From positions 1 to 64,000 of the forward strand of contig NZ_QZMN01000012.1 of NCBI RefSeq assembly GCF_003702705.1: a stretch of 64,000 nucleotides of DNA, read 5' to 3'. Below, one piece after another: positions 33,489-41,680 of this stretch; within the stretch, counting starts at the first letter, position 1; every line of letters begins with the position of its first letter. Origin of the DNA: Ornithinimicrobium cerasi (GTDB taxonomy: Bacteria > Actinomycetota > Actinomycetes > Actinomycetales > Dermatophilaceae). The notes beneath the pieces were generated by a model that searched no databases, had not been told where the DNA came from, and was given only the letters and a program-made list of their open reading frames with translations. The position numbers were made by a program, and so were the translations under genes.

Positions 33489-34573
33489 TGCGTGCCACCC
33501 TGACGAGGTACGCCCTGCCCGTCGTGCTCGTCGTCCTCCTCACCGGCCTGCCGCTGCTCGACCTGAGCCTCCCGGGTGTCCTGCCCGGCCCGACCTACAC
33601 CCCCGGGAGCCTGCACCTGATGGCGCTGGCCATGGTGATGGCGGCGCTGGCGCTGTCCTACCACCTGCTCTTCGGGGTGGCGGGACTGCTCTCCTTCGGG
33701 CACGCGCTCTACTTCGGTTTCGGGGCCTACGCCCTCGGCATCCTGATGCGCGAGCTCGAGCTCGGGCTGGTGCCGGCGGCGCTGCTCGTGCTCGCGGCCG
33801 GTGTCGCGCTCGCGACCCTCCTCGGTGCGGTGAGCCTGCGCGTCACCGGCATCCCCTTCGCGATGGTCACCCTCGCCTTCGCGCAGGCGGGCTCGGTCCT
33901 CGTCCGGCGCGACCCCGGGCGGGTCACCGGCGGCGAGGAGGGGCTGCGGCTGCCGACCGAGCACGTCCCGGACTGGCTGGTCGGCGTGGCCGACACCCGC
34001 AACGTCTACTGGCTGGCCCTGGCTGCCCTCGTGTTCACGTTCGCGGTGGTCACGTGGGTCCAGCACAGCCGCGCCGGCCACGTGGCCGAGGCGGTGCGCG
34101 AGAACGAGCTGCGCGTGCGGGTGCTCGGGATGCGCCCGTTCCTCGTCAAGCTGGCGATCTTCGTCGCCGCGTCGGTGATCGCCGTGGGCATGGGGATGGT
34201 GCACCTCATCCTCAACTCCGGCGCGGTGCCGCACGCCGTCAGCGCGGACCTGACCATCTCCCTGCTGCTCATGGTCGTCCTGGGCGGCGTGGGCTCGCGG
34301 TGGGGGGCGGTCCTCGGCGCGGTGGTCTACGTGCTGCTCAGCCAGCGGCTGGCCGTGCTGGCGCAGTCTCCGGCCATCTCCGACCTGCCTCCCGTGCTGC
34401 GGATCCCGCTGTCGGAGCCGCTCTTCATCCTGGGTGCGATCTTCGTCCTCGTCGTCCTCTTCCTGCCCGGCGGGCTTGCCGGCCTGGGGGTACGGCTGCG
34501 CGGGGCACGGCGGACACGTGGCGCGCAGGCCCCGACCCCTGGTTCCCTGGTCGCGGAGGACGAGACGACGTGA
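33488..34573 (+). CDS. LivM-type ABC transporter permease
   Basis: 361 residues with about ten hydrophobic helices. Family motifs: YHLLFGVAGLLSFGHALYFGFGAYA, ITGIPFAMVTLAFAQ-like segment, VRENELRVRVLGM (coupling helix) and VVLGGVGSRWGAVLGA. The cytosolic C-terminal tail of about 30 residues is basic. Start taken at ATG 33488; a GTG one codon upstream is possible. Overlaps both neighbours. Confidence 0.92.
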   Translation: MRATLTRYALPVVLVVLLTGLPLLDLSLPGVLPGPTYTPGSLHLMALAMVMAALALSYHLLFGVAGLLSFGHALYFGFGAYALGILMRELELGLVPAALLVLAAGVALATLLGAVSLRVTGIPFAMVTLAFAQAGSVLVRRDPGRVTGGEEGLRLPTEHVPDWLVGVADTRNVYWLALAALVFTFAVVTWVQHSRAGHVAEAVRENELRVRVLGMRPFLVKLAIFVAASVIAVGMGMVHLILNSGAVPHAVSADLTISLLLMVVLGGVGSRWGAVLGAVVYVLLSQRLAVLAQSPAISDLPPVLRIPLSEPLFILGAIFVLVVLFLPGGLAGLGVRLRGARRTRGAQAPTPGSLVAEDETT

Positions 34574-36144
34574 CACCCACCCACGACGACGGCGCCGGGG
34601 TCCACACGCTGGGACGCTGGCCCTCCGACCGTGCCCGGCTGCACCCCGAGCGGGTCGCCGTGGTCGACCGCGGGGTCGAGCTGACGTACGGCGAGCTGGC
34701 CCGGCGCGCCGGCCTGCTCGCCTCGGCCCTCCTCCATGCCGGATACCGCAGCGGCGACCGGGTCGCGACGCTCGTGGGCAACAGCGCCGACCACGTCGTG
34801 ACGTTCTTCGCGTGCGCCCGGGCCGGGCTCGTGCTGGTGCCGCTCTCGTGGCGGCTGACCCCGGTCGAGCTCGCCGACCAGCTCCTGCGCAGCGACCCTG
34901 CGGTCCTGCTGGTCGAGGAGGAGACGCGCACGCTGGCCCGCACCGCCCTGGCACGGACCGGCGCGCGGGTGCCCACGGCATACCTGGGGGAGGACGGGGT
35001 CGAGCGCACGGTGCCGGCGCCCTGGCACGGGGCGGGGGAGCCCGCGCCCTCCCGGCCGGGCGGTCCGGTCGCGGACGACGACCCGCTGCTCATGGTCTTC
35101 ACCTCCGGCAGCTCCGCGCGGCCCAAGGCGGCGGTCCTGACGCACGCGAGCTGCTACTGGACCAACCTCTCGCTCTCCCGCACCCTCGAGCTGGACGAGT
35201 CGGACGTGGTGCTCAGCGTGATGCCGCAGTTCCACGTCGGCGGCTGGAACGTCCAACCGCTGCTCGCGTGGTGGACGGGCGCGACCGTCGTGCTCGAGCG
35301 CTCCTTCGACCCCGGGCGGGTCCTGCGCCTCGTCGCCGAGCACGGGGTCACGACGATGATGGGGGTGCCGACGCACTACGCCCGCCTGGCGGACCACCCG
35401 AGGTTCGCCGACGCGGACTTCGGCTCGCTGCGCGGTGCGGTCGTCGGGGGAGCGCCGATGCCCGCGCCCCTGCTGCGCATCTACCACTCCCGGGGCGTGG
35501 CGCTCACCCAGGGCTACGGCCTGACCGAGGCCGGCCCCAACGTGCTGTGCGTCCCGCCGCGGGAGGCGATGGACCGCCTGGGCTGGGCGGGGGTGCCCTA
35601 CCCCCACGTCGACGTCCGGCTCGCCGACGCGGTGACGGGGGAGGTGCTGGAGGGGCCCGCCACGGGTGAGCTGATGGTGCGCGGCCCCGGGATGTTCGCC
35701 GGCTACTTCCGCGACGAGGACGCCACCCGCGCGATCTGGCGCGACGGCTGGCTGGCCACCGGGGACGTCGCGACCCGCGACGCGTCCGGGTACCTGCGCA
35801 TCGTCGACCGGCTGCGCAACATCTTCATCAGCGGCGGTGAGAACGTGGCGCCGGCCGAGGTGGAAGCCGTCCTGCAGACCCACCCGGCCGTCGAGGACGC
35901 CGTGGTCGTGGGCGTGCCGGACCAGCGGTGGGGGGAGCGCGGGGTGGCCCTGGTCGTGCGGCGCCCGGGGGTGGTCACCGACGAGACCGAGCTGGTGGAG
36001 CGCTGCCGGGACCGGCTCGCGAGCTTCAAGGTGCCCTCGGCGGTGCACCTGGTCCACGAGCTGCCCTACCTGTCCGTGGGCAAGGTGGCCCGCGAGCACG
36101 CCCTGCGAGCCGCGCTCGCCGCCGAGGGCCTGGAGGTCCGATGA
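34570..36144 (+). CDS. Class I adenylate-forming acyl-CoA synthetase
   Basis: 524 residues. ANL-superfamily ligase: phosphate-binding loop FTSGSSARPKAAVLTH, A5 motif GYGLTEAGPN, A7/A8 hinge GWLATGDVATRDASGYLRIVDR..NIFISGGENVAPAEVE, and the A10 lysine in LSVGKVARE (about 508). It activates a carboxylic acid with ATP and CoA. The GTG start overlaps the LivM stop and its stop overlaps the TetR start. Coupling to an importer suggests the imported ligand, or a product of it, is the substrate. Residues do not let me tell fatty from aromatic acids. Confidence 0.88.
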   Translation: MTPTHDDGAGVHTLGRWPSDRARLHPERVAVVDRGVELTYGELARRAGLLASALLHAGYRSGDRVATLVGNSADHVVTFFACARAGLVLVPLSWRLTPVELADQLLRSDPAVLLVEEETRTLARTALARTGARVPTAYLGEDGVERTVPAPWHGAGEPAPSRPGGPVADDDPLLMVFTSGSSARPKAAVLTHASCYWTNLSLSRTLELDESDVVLSVMPQFHVGGWNVQPLLAWWTGATVVLERSFDPGRVLRLVAEHGVTTMMGVPTHYARLADHPRFADADFGSLRGAVVGGAPMPAPLLRIYHSRGVALTQGYGLTEAGPNVLCVPPREAMDRLGWAGVPYPHVDVRLADAVTGEVLEGPATGELMVRGPGMFAGYFRDEDATRAIWRDGWLATGDVATRDASGYLRIVDRLRNIFISGGENVAPAEVEAVLQTHPAVEDAVVVGVPDQRWGERGVALVVRRPGVVTDETELVERCRDRLASFKVPSAVHLVHELPYLSVGKVAREHALRAALAAEGLEVR

Positions 36145-36791
36145 CGATCACCCCGCCACCCGCCCCCGAGGCCGCCGGACCTCGCGTCCCCCGCACCCCC
36201 CGGGGCGCCCGCACACGCGCCCGGCTGCTGGAGGCGGCCGAGCACGTCTTCGCCACGGTCGGCTACCCCGACGCCTCGATCGTCAAGATCACCGAGGAGG
36301 CCGGGGTGGCGCTCGGGACCTTCTACGTGCACTTCGCCGGGAAGAAGGAGATCTTCGACGAGGTGGTGGGCGACCTCTCGCACCGGGTCCGCCAGGCGAT
36401 GAGCGAGGCGTCGGGCCGGGGGAGGACGAGGATCGAGGCCGAGCGGGAGGGCTTCCGTGCGTTCTTCCGCTTCACCGCGCAGCACCCCGCGCTCTACCGG
36501 ATCATCCGGCAGGCCGAGTTCGTCTCGCCCGAGGCGATGCGCGCCCACTACGCGAGCATCGTCGACGGGTATGCCGAGGGGCTGGCTCAGGCGCGCGAGC
36601 GCGGTGACATCCGCGCGGTCGACCCCACCGTGGCCGCGTGGGCGTTGATGGGGGCCGGCGAGCTGATCGGGATGCGCTGGATCCTCTGGGAGCAGGCGGA
36701 CGACATCCCGGAGCACATCTACGAGGCGCTCATGGACGTCGTCCAGGGGGCCCTCGCACCGACCACGACCGACGAAAGGCCCGCGCGATGA
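36141..36791 (+). CDS. TetR-family transcriptional regulator
   Basis: 216 residues. N-terminal helix-turn-helix (about 22-68): RTRARLLEAAEHVFATVGYPDASIVKITEEAGVALGTFYVHFAGKKEIF, a textbook TetR DNA-binding domain. The C-terminal ligand domain has an aromatic-rich pocket region near FFRFTAQHPALYRIIRQAEF, seen in TetR members of acyl-CoA metabolism. Encoded inside the operon it probably controls, through the inverted repeats at 29747-29778, with an acyl-CoA ligand likely. Confidence 0.9.
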   Translation: MTITPPPAPEAAGPRVPRTPRGARTRARLLEAAEHVFATVGYPDASIVKITEEAGVALGTFYVHFAGKKEIFDEVVGDLSHRVRQAMSEASGRGRTRIEAEREGFRAFFRFTAQHPALYRIIRQAEFVSPEAMRAHYASIVDGYAEGLAQARERGDIRAVDPTVAAWALMGAGELIGMRWILWEQADDIPEHIYEALMDVVQGALAPTTTDERPAR

Positions 36792-37738
36792 CGCCCGACG
36801 CCACGGCCCTGCCCGACCAGCTGCCCGAGTCGCTCGCCGCGGTCGTCGGCGACCGCTACCGCTCCGTGGACGCCCCGGTGCGGGGCGGGGTGATGAGGGT
36901 CGGGGTCTGGGAGCCGGAGGGAGCGTCGGCGGACGCGCCGACCGTGGTCGCCGTCCACGGGATCACCTCCTCGCACGTGGCCTGGGCCGAGCTGGCGAGG
37001 GCCATGCCGGACGTGCGCGTCGTGGCACCGGACCTCCGCGGGCGGGGCCGCTCGCGGGACCTGCCGGGTCCCTACGGCATGCCCACGCACGCCGACGACG
37101 TCGCCGCGGTGATGGATCACCTCGGCGTGGGGCGGGCCGTCGCCGTCGGCCACTCGATGGGGGCCTTCGTGTCGGTCGTGCTGGCGGACCGGCATCCCGC
37201 GCGGGTGTCCTCCCTCGTGCTCGTCGACGGGGGTATGCCGCTCCTCCCGCCCCCGGGCGTGGCGCCGGAGGAGCTGGCGGTGGCCGTGCTCGGCCCGGCC
37301 GCCGAGCGGTTGGCGATGACCTTCCCCGACGTCGCCGCCTACCGGCGGTTCTGGACCGCGCACCCGGCCATCGGCCGGGAGTGGACGGACCTGACCACGG
37401 CCTACGTCGACTACGACCTCGTGGACTCCGACGGGGCCCTGCGGCCCGCCACCCGCGCGATTGCGCTGCAGGCTGACATCCGCGAGCTCGTCGACGGCGA
37501 CTCACTGCTCACCGGGCTGGCCCACTTGCGGCACCCGGCCGTGTGGCTCGTCGCGCCCCGCGGCCTGCTGGACGAGGAGCCACCCCTCTACCCCGAGGCG
37601 GCCCGGACCCGCTGGGCCGCTGAGCACCCGCAGGTCGGGGTGGTGGAGGTCGCCGACGTCAACCACTACACGATCGTCATGCTGCGGCGCGGGGTCGACC
37701 AGGTCGTGCCACACGTCCGCGCCGCCCTGCGCGGGTGA
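36788..37738 (+). CDS. Alpha/beta-fold hydrolase of the liv-ligase operon
   Basis: 316 residues. Oxyanion HGITSSHVAW, nucleophile elbow VGHSMGAFV (Ser at about 120), DLRGRGRS motif, and a late His in DVNHYTIVM (about 296). Typical alpha/beta hydrolase with a lid region at 150-210. Last gene of the operon, overlapping the TetR stop. An ester or C-C bond hydrolase making the acid for the ligase is plausible; the true substrate is unknown. Confidence 0.85.
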   Translation: MTPDATALPDQLPESLAAVVGDRYRSVDAPVRGGVMRVGVWEPEGASADAPTVVAVHGITSSHVAWAELARAMPDVRVVAPDLRGRGRSRDLPGPYGMPTHADDVAAVMDHLGVGRAVAVGHSMGAFVSVVLADRHPARVSSLVLVDGGMPLLPPPGVAPEELAVAVLGPAAERLAMTFPDVAAYRRFWTAHPAIGREWTDLTTAYVDYDLVDSDGALRPATRAIALQADIRELVDGDSLLTGLAHLRHPAVWLVAPRGLLDEEPPLYPEAARTRWAAEHPQVGVVEVADVNHYTIVMLRRGVDQVVPHVRAALRG

Positions 37739-37794
37739 CCCGTCGCGCGCCCAGGGGCGGGCCGCGCGTGGCGGGAGCGACGCCATACCCCGGG

Positions 37795-37800
37795 TAGACT
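37795..37800 (+). promoter_or_regulatory. -10 element of ychF
   Basis: TAGACT within GGGTAGACT, 9 nt before the GTG start. The implied leader is 0-3 nt, so the transcript is probably leaderless or nearly so. No good -35 hexamer is visible at 16-18 bp. Confidence 0.5.
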
Positions 37801-37809
37801 CCTGACCCC

Positions 37810-38895
37810 GTGGCCCTCACCATCGGAATCGTCGGACTGCCCAACGTGGGCAAGTCCACGCTCTTCAACGCGCTGACCAAGAACTCCGTGCTCGCGGCGA
37901 ACTACCCGTTCGCGACGATCGAGCCGAACGTGGGTGTGGTCCCGCTCAAGGACGACCGGCTGCAGCGGCTCGCGGAGATCCATGGCTCGGCCCGGATCCT
38001 GCCCGCCACGGTCAGCTTCGTGGACATCGCCGGGATCGTGCGCGGCGCGTCCGAGGGGGAGGGCCTGGGCAACAAGTTCCTGGCCAACATCCGGGAGGCG
38101 GACGCGATCTGCCAGGTCGTGCGCGTCTTCCGCGACGACGACGTCGTCCACGTCGAGGGCAGGGTGAGCCCGCGGGACGACATCGAGACGATCAACACCG
38201 AGCTGGTGCTCGCGGACCTGCAGACGCTGGAGAACGCCGTCCCGCGCCTGGAGAAGGAGGTCAAGGGCAAGCGCGCCGACAAGGCGGTCCTCGACACCGC
38301 GCTCGCCGCGCAGCGGGTGCTGGAGGCGGGGGACACGCTGTATGCCGCCGGGCCCGCCGCGGGGGTGGACCTGGGGATCGCACGCGGGCTGGGGCTGCTG
38401 ACGACCAAGCCGTTCCTCTACGTGTTCAACCTCGACGAGGACGGGCTGACCGACGAGTCCCTGCACGCCGAGCTCGCCGCGCTGGTCGCGCCGGCCGAGG
38501 CGATCTACCTCAACGCCAAGCTCGAGGCCGACCTGGCGGAGCTGGACGACGCGGAGGCACGCGAGCTGCTCGAGTCGGTCGGGGTCGAGGAGCCCGGCCT
38601 GGACCAGCTGGCCCGGGTCGGGTTCGTGACCCTGGGCCTGCAGACGTATCTCACCGCCGGGCCCAAGGAGTCGCGCGCCTGGACGATTCGCCAGGGATGG
38701 ACCGCTCCGCAGGCTGCGGGCGTCATCCACACCGATTTCGAGCGGGGCTTTATCAAGGCTGAGGTCGTGTCCTTCCAGGACCTCGACGCGGCCGGTTCGA
38801 TGGTCCGGGCCAAGGAGGCTGGCCGGGTCCGCATCGAGGGCAAGGATTACGTCATGGCCGACGGCGACGTCGTGGAGTTCCGCTTCAACGTGTGA
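37810..38895 (+). CDS. ychF: Redox-regulated ribosome-binding ATPase YchF
   Basis: 361 residues. OBG-family P-loop protein that prefers ATP to GTP. G1 [15 protein letters not shown]3 [20 protein letters not shown], the NLDEDG/NAK region in place of NKxD (basis of ATP specificity), a coiled-coil insert ([19 protein letters not shown]), and the C-terminal TGS domain ([40 protein letters not shown]). Full length. It is the last clearly core gene before the accessory stretch. Confidence 0.96.
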   Translation: MALTIGIVGLPNVGKSTLFNALTKNSVLAANYPFATIEPNVGVVPLKDDRLQRLAEIHGSARILPATVSFVDIAGIVRGASEGEGLGNKFLANIREADAICQVVRVFRDDDVVHVEGRVSPRDDIETINTELVLADLQTLENAVPRLEKEVKGKRADKAVLDTALAAQRVLEAGDTLYAAGPAAGVDLGIARGLGLLTTKPFLYVFNLDEDGLTDESLHAELAALVAPAEAIYLNAKLEADLAELDDAEARELLESVGVEEPGLDQLARVGFVTLGLQTYLTAGPKESRAWTIRQGWTAPQAAGVIHTDFERGFIKAEVVSFQDLDAAGSMVRAKEAGRVRIEGKDYVMADGDVVEFRFNV

Positions 38896-39070
38896 GTCTC
38901 GGCGGCTGCCCGGCGCGGGCTGGTCGCGTGCGATTTGCAGGTGGAGCGCGAGCGAGTGCGTGGCACTGAGACCTCGGTCAGGGTCGATGCTTCTGGCATC
39001 CATCCCGCGGGGTGATGACGTCGTGCAGCCGCCGAAAGACGAATCCTTGAGACACCACGTGCTGACGGTC

Positions 39071-39092
39071 GTGACATCACGACTCCGCCGAG
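39071..39092 (+). repeat. 22-bp direct repeat, copy 1
   Basis: Starts GTGACATCACGACTCC and is identical over 22 bp to 39153-39174, 82 bp away. This copy lies in a fuller palindrome (GTCGTGA-CA-TCACGAC). Located between ychF and the lower-GC cassette. Confidence 0.8.
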
Positions 39093-39152
39093 AGTCGGAT
39101 GGTCCATCGGACGCGCGTCGTGCCCGTCGACGTGCAACTCGGGCGGAGGTTT

Positions 39153-39174
39153 GTGACATCACGACTCCGCCGAG
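39153..39174 (+). repeat. 22-bp direct repeat, copy 2
   Basis: Second exact copy of the 22-bp repeat. Flanking bases differ (TTTGTGA in place of GTCGTGA), so the palindrome is imperfect here. Confidence 0.8.
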
Positions 39175-39343
39175 TACAGGACGTCTGCGAGAAGCCTTCG
39201 GGGGCACAGCCGATCAGAGCAAGTCATCAAAGCCTGAAGCGCGCGCCGTCCGGCGGCCTGAGGGTCGCCGCCGGGGTGCCTGTCGCACGTCACCTACACG
39301 TGGCACAATCGTGAGCCGAGAGATACGCGCGAAGGAGCCACGG

Positions 39344-39724
39344 GTGGGGTGGAAGTACGAGCCAGACCAGATCCCAAAGCGCAAGCATCATTGGGCAAAA
39401 AAGCGTGCCGGCGTAGTTGAAGTGAAGGGAGTGAGAGTGAGCAAGTGCCCAAGTGACCTCACGCTCTCTGACGCTGAGGAAATGCTGAACGATGGTATTG
39501 AGTGGAGCCCCTCCCGTTGGCCTCACGATCATCCGCAGCGGGTATACGCTATTCGCGAAGGTGTGGTTTATCGGGCCACGCCAACTAACCCTGGGGTTTC
39601 GTACCATGGCTTCCCTGAACTCCTTGAGAACTTACCTCCAAGCCGCGCGCTGAGGCAACAGTTGATTGCCCGTGCCACCACGCTGGGTTGCGAATCTGAG
39701 GTCGTTGCATGGCTGCGCTCCTAG
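39344..39724 (+). CDS. Small protein of unknown function, partner of the ImmA/IrrE gene
   Basis: 126 residues, not recognised. GTG 39344 is chosen for AAGGAG seven bases upstream (39331-39336); another GTG at 39311 is possible. The protein is basic at the N-terminus (KRKHHWAKKRAG), then has CPSDLTLSDAEEMLNDGIEWSPSRWP, a beta-rich stretch RVYAIREGVVYRATPTN, GVSYHGFPELLENLP, and a helical end with Cys in TTLGCESEV. It is soluble with no signal peptide. GC content and codon use (many A/T-ending codons) differ clearly from the flanking core. The 3' end overlaps the metallopeptidase gene by 16 bp, so the two are co-translated. A toxin-antitoxin, defence or repressor-protease role is inference from the partner. 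Confidence 0.7.
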   Translation: MGWKYEPDQIPKRKHHWAKKRAGVVEVKGVRVSKCPSDLTLSDAEEMLNDGIEWSPSRWPHDHPQRVYAIREGVVYRATPTNPGVSYHGFPELLENLPPSRALRQQLIARATTLGCESEVVAWLRS

Positions 39725-41154
39725 ACGCTGAACACGCACTGTCATACGCGGTTGAGTGGGGAGACGTCGCCCGGCCTGGAAACGCTGCCCTCGCCACCGA
39801 GGGAACCCTGGAGATCTACCTGGACGGGCGCTCCGCTTGGCCAGCCGAAGGGGGCTTCGCTTGGACTTGGATCGAGCTCCTCGAGTGGTTTTCTCATAAC
39901 TGGACCTCCCTAGAACTGGAAGATGGTCTACCATTCGACGTCGATCCGCAAAGCGTTTCCGAACTTCAATCATATGTACTTGGAGCGTACCGTTACTCAC
40001 CGTCTCTAAATTCAGATGAGCCTGAGTTGCTGCTTTGGGAATTCTTCGAGTCCCATGATATGAACCGAGCCCTGCAGGGCGCCTCCTCACGTCCCTTCGT
40101 GGTTTGGCGAGAGGGGCATCTGGGCCATATTCTGACCGATAAAGGACGCGTGACCGTACCTTGGCAACATGTAATCGAAACTCTCGAGGGGTTGGGTAAC
40201 GAGATTGCGGCGAGATTAGACGTGGCAGGCGGTGCTGATGCACGATCTCAGCACGCTTTGCAGGAATGGTCGACTCGAGCTGATCGCTCGCCGGAGGAGG
40301 TCTTGCCCATTGCAACTGGCCTTTCGCCGACGCAATTGGAGCAACTAGCCAGCGAGCTCACGCCGCAGAGGGGGAAGACGCCCTCAAGCCCAGGCTACTT
40401 CGATTGGGGCGTCAACGGAATTTCAATAACGGGCAACGAATTGCTAGCGGTCGCGAGGATGACGGCCGGACTCCCCCTGCGGGTGACCGCCACTGCACTG
40501 GCACAGGTTGAGGATCTGAAGCTATCTGACACTCCCGGGCTCGACGATCTTTCCGCCGCGGTACGAGCCGCGCTTACTGAAGATCTCACTAGGCCATATG
40601 AGCAAGGCTATGCAGCAGCGTCAGCGTTTCGAGCAATTGAGGCCATTCCGACCGATACCAAATTCGATCCCATTGCTTGGCTGAGGGACCTTGGCATCGA
40701 GTACAAGGAAGTTTCTCTACAGACGCCATTGATCGATGCGATGGCCTGCTGGGGTTATCGACGGGGGCCAGCGGTGATCGTGAATACTTCCGGACGGCAC
40801 TCCCAGTCCAGTAGTGGTCGAAACGCGTCAGTCGCCCATGAGATATGCCATCTACTTCTGGATAGAGACGCGGCGCTACCTGCAGCTGAGGTACTCGGTG
40901 GACGCCTGAATCCGACAGTCGAGGCACGAGCACGCGCGTTCGCCGCTGAGGTCTTGCTGCCGCGAAGCCAGGCTGGCGCAGTAATGGCGCAAGCAGACGC
41001 TAAGACCGTAAAAAGTGCGGTAAATTCACTGACCGCGCGGTACCGAGTGAGCCGGGAACTAGTGGCGTGGCAATCGCGCAACTCTCCCGTGCGGCTCGAG
41101 CCCGGAGTGGTGGAGTATCTAAAGAGTCTCGTGCCCACGCCCTGGCGCTTTTAG
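39709..41154 (+). CDS. ImmA/IrrE-family metallopeptidase with long N-terminal domain
   Basis: 481 residues. The C-terminal 170 residues carry the zinc site HEICH (377-381) and a downstream Glu406 in EARARAFAAEVLLP, the ImmA/IrrE (DUF955, M78) pattern. Family members cleave repressors to switch on phage, mobile-element or stress genes. The first about 175 residues form a separate, Trp-rich domain (FAWTWIELLEWFSHNW, ELLLWEFFESHDM, VVWREGHLGHI) that I cannot assign; residues 180-320 are helical linker. ATG 39709 has GAGG at 39698-39701. GC is low for the window, suggesting transfer. No helix-turn-helix repressor is encoded nearby, so the substrate is unknown; the overlapping small protein is the best candidate. 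Confidence 0.85.
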   Translation: MAALLDAEHALSYAVEWGDVARPGNAALATEGTLEIYLDGRSAWPAEGGFAWTWIELLEWFSHNWTSLELEDGLPFDVDPQSVSELQSYVLGAYRYSPSLNSDEPELLLWEFFESHDMNRALQGASSRPFVVWREGHLGHILTDKGRVTVPWQHVIETLEGLGNEIAARLDVAGGADARSQHALQEWSTRADRSPEEVLPIATGLSPTQLEQLASELTPQRGKTPSSPGYFDWGVNGISITGNELLAVARMTAGLPLRVTATALAQVEDLKLSDTPGLDDLSAAVRAALTEDLTRPYEQGYAAASAFRAIEAIPTDTKFDPIAWLRDLGIEYKEVSLQTPLIDAMACWGYRRGPAVIVNTSGRHSQSSSGRNASVAHEICHLLLDRDAALPAAEVLGGRLNPTVEARARAFAAEVLLPRSQAGAVMAQADAKTVKSAVNSLTARYRVSRELVAWQSRNSPVRLEPGVVEYLKSLVPTPWRF

Positions 41155-41680
41155 TGCTTCCGCTTAGGTGCGCTCACTCAGCCAACTGGAGGCTGGCGCA
41201 AAATGCTCCAGGCCTATGAGAGTAGAGGAGGCGGCTATGGCGGTTTGCGGCTCGCTGTTTGCTGAGCTGAGCAGGAGACTGCGCTGCCCGATGGTCTCTC
41301 CGTCCGCTCCTGCCGCGTGGAGGACGGCTACGCTCGTCCGACTTTGCCGCGTGGAGGACGGCTACGCTCGTCCGACTTTGCCGCGTGGAGGACGGCTACG
41401 CTCGTCCGACTTTGCCGCGTGGAGGACGGCTGCGCTCGTCCGACTTTGCCGCGTGGAGGACGGCTGCGCTCGTCCGACTTTGCCGCCCGGAGGGCGTTAG
41501 GTCTTCGGGGCGTCCGCCTGGCCGAACACATGCTTGGCCCGGCACGGACAGCGCTTGCCGGGGACCCAAGAAAGGTTCTTGACCCGATCGGGGGGTGCTG
41601 GCCGCGGGAACCCGTCGCCGGACGGTAGCGTCCGACCTGGGCCAAGTTGAACCTTGGCACTCATCGAGGAGGTGGGCCTG
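41155..41680. other. 526-bp non-coding region holding the 34-bp repeats
   Basis: Apart from the tandem repeats, two small inverted repeats lie near the right end: CGGACG-GTAG-CGTCCG (41619-41634) and GCCAAG-TTGAAC-CTTGGC (41641-41658), the second just before the ribosome site of the DUF2500 gene. No gene is supported. Confidence 0.6.
41312..41481 (+). repeat. Five tandem 34-bp repeats
   Basis: Units at 41312-41345, 41346-41379, 41380-41413, 41414-41447 and 41448-41481, each beginning GCCGCGTGGAGGACGGCT and ending CGTCCGACTTT. Units 1-3 are identical; units 4-5 share one A-to-G change (position 19). A sixth, partial copy starts at 41482 (GCCGCCCGGAGGGCG). Each unit contains GGACG...CGTCC, able to form a short hairpin. 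There are no spacers between units. The length is not a multiple of three and all frames are open by chance, so it is not coding. Confidence 0.93.

Larger units (their letters stand above)
38896..39343. other. 448-bp intergenic region at the edge of accessory DNA
   Basis: No gene is convincing here. It holds two copies of a 22-bp repeat (given separately) and the palindrome GTCGTGACATCACGAC (39068-39083). Frames on the plus strand stay open through it into the next gene but the translation is Arg/Ser-rich and unlike protein. GC content falls towards its right end. No tRNA or integrase is seen. Confidence 0.6.

Noticed and set aside
38960..39343. Upstream extension of the small cassette protein
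   Set aside because: Low-complexity Arg/Ser-rich translation crossing the 22-bp repeats; the GTG at 39344 has a strong ribosome site.
41312..41481. CRISPR array
   Set aside because: The repeats are directly adjacent with no spacers and no cas genes are nearby.
41168..41628. Short plus-strand proteins read through the 34-bp repeats
   Set aside because: The unit is not a multiple of three, so all frames stay open and give the same rotating peptides; no ribosome site or conservation evidence.
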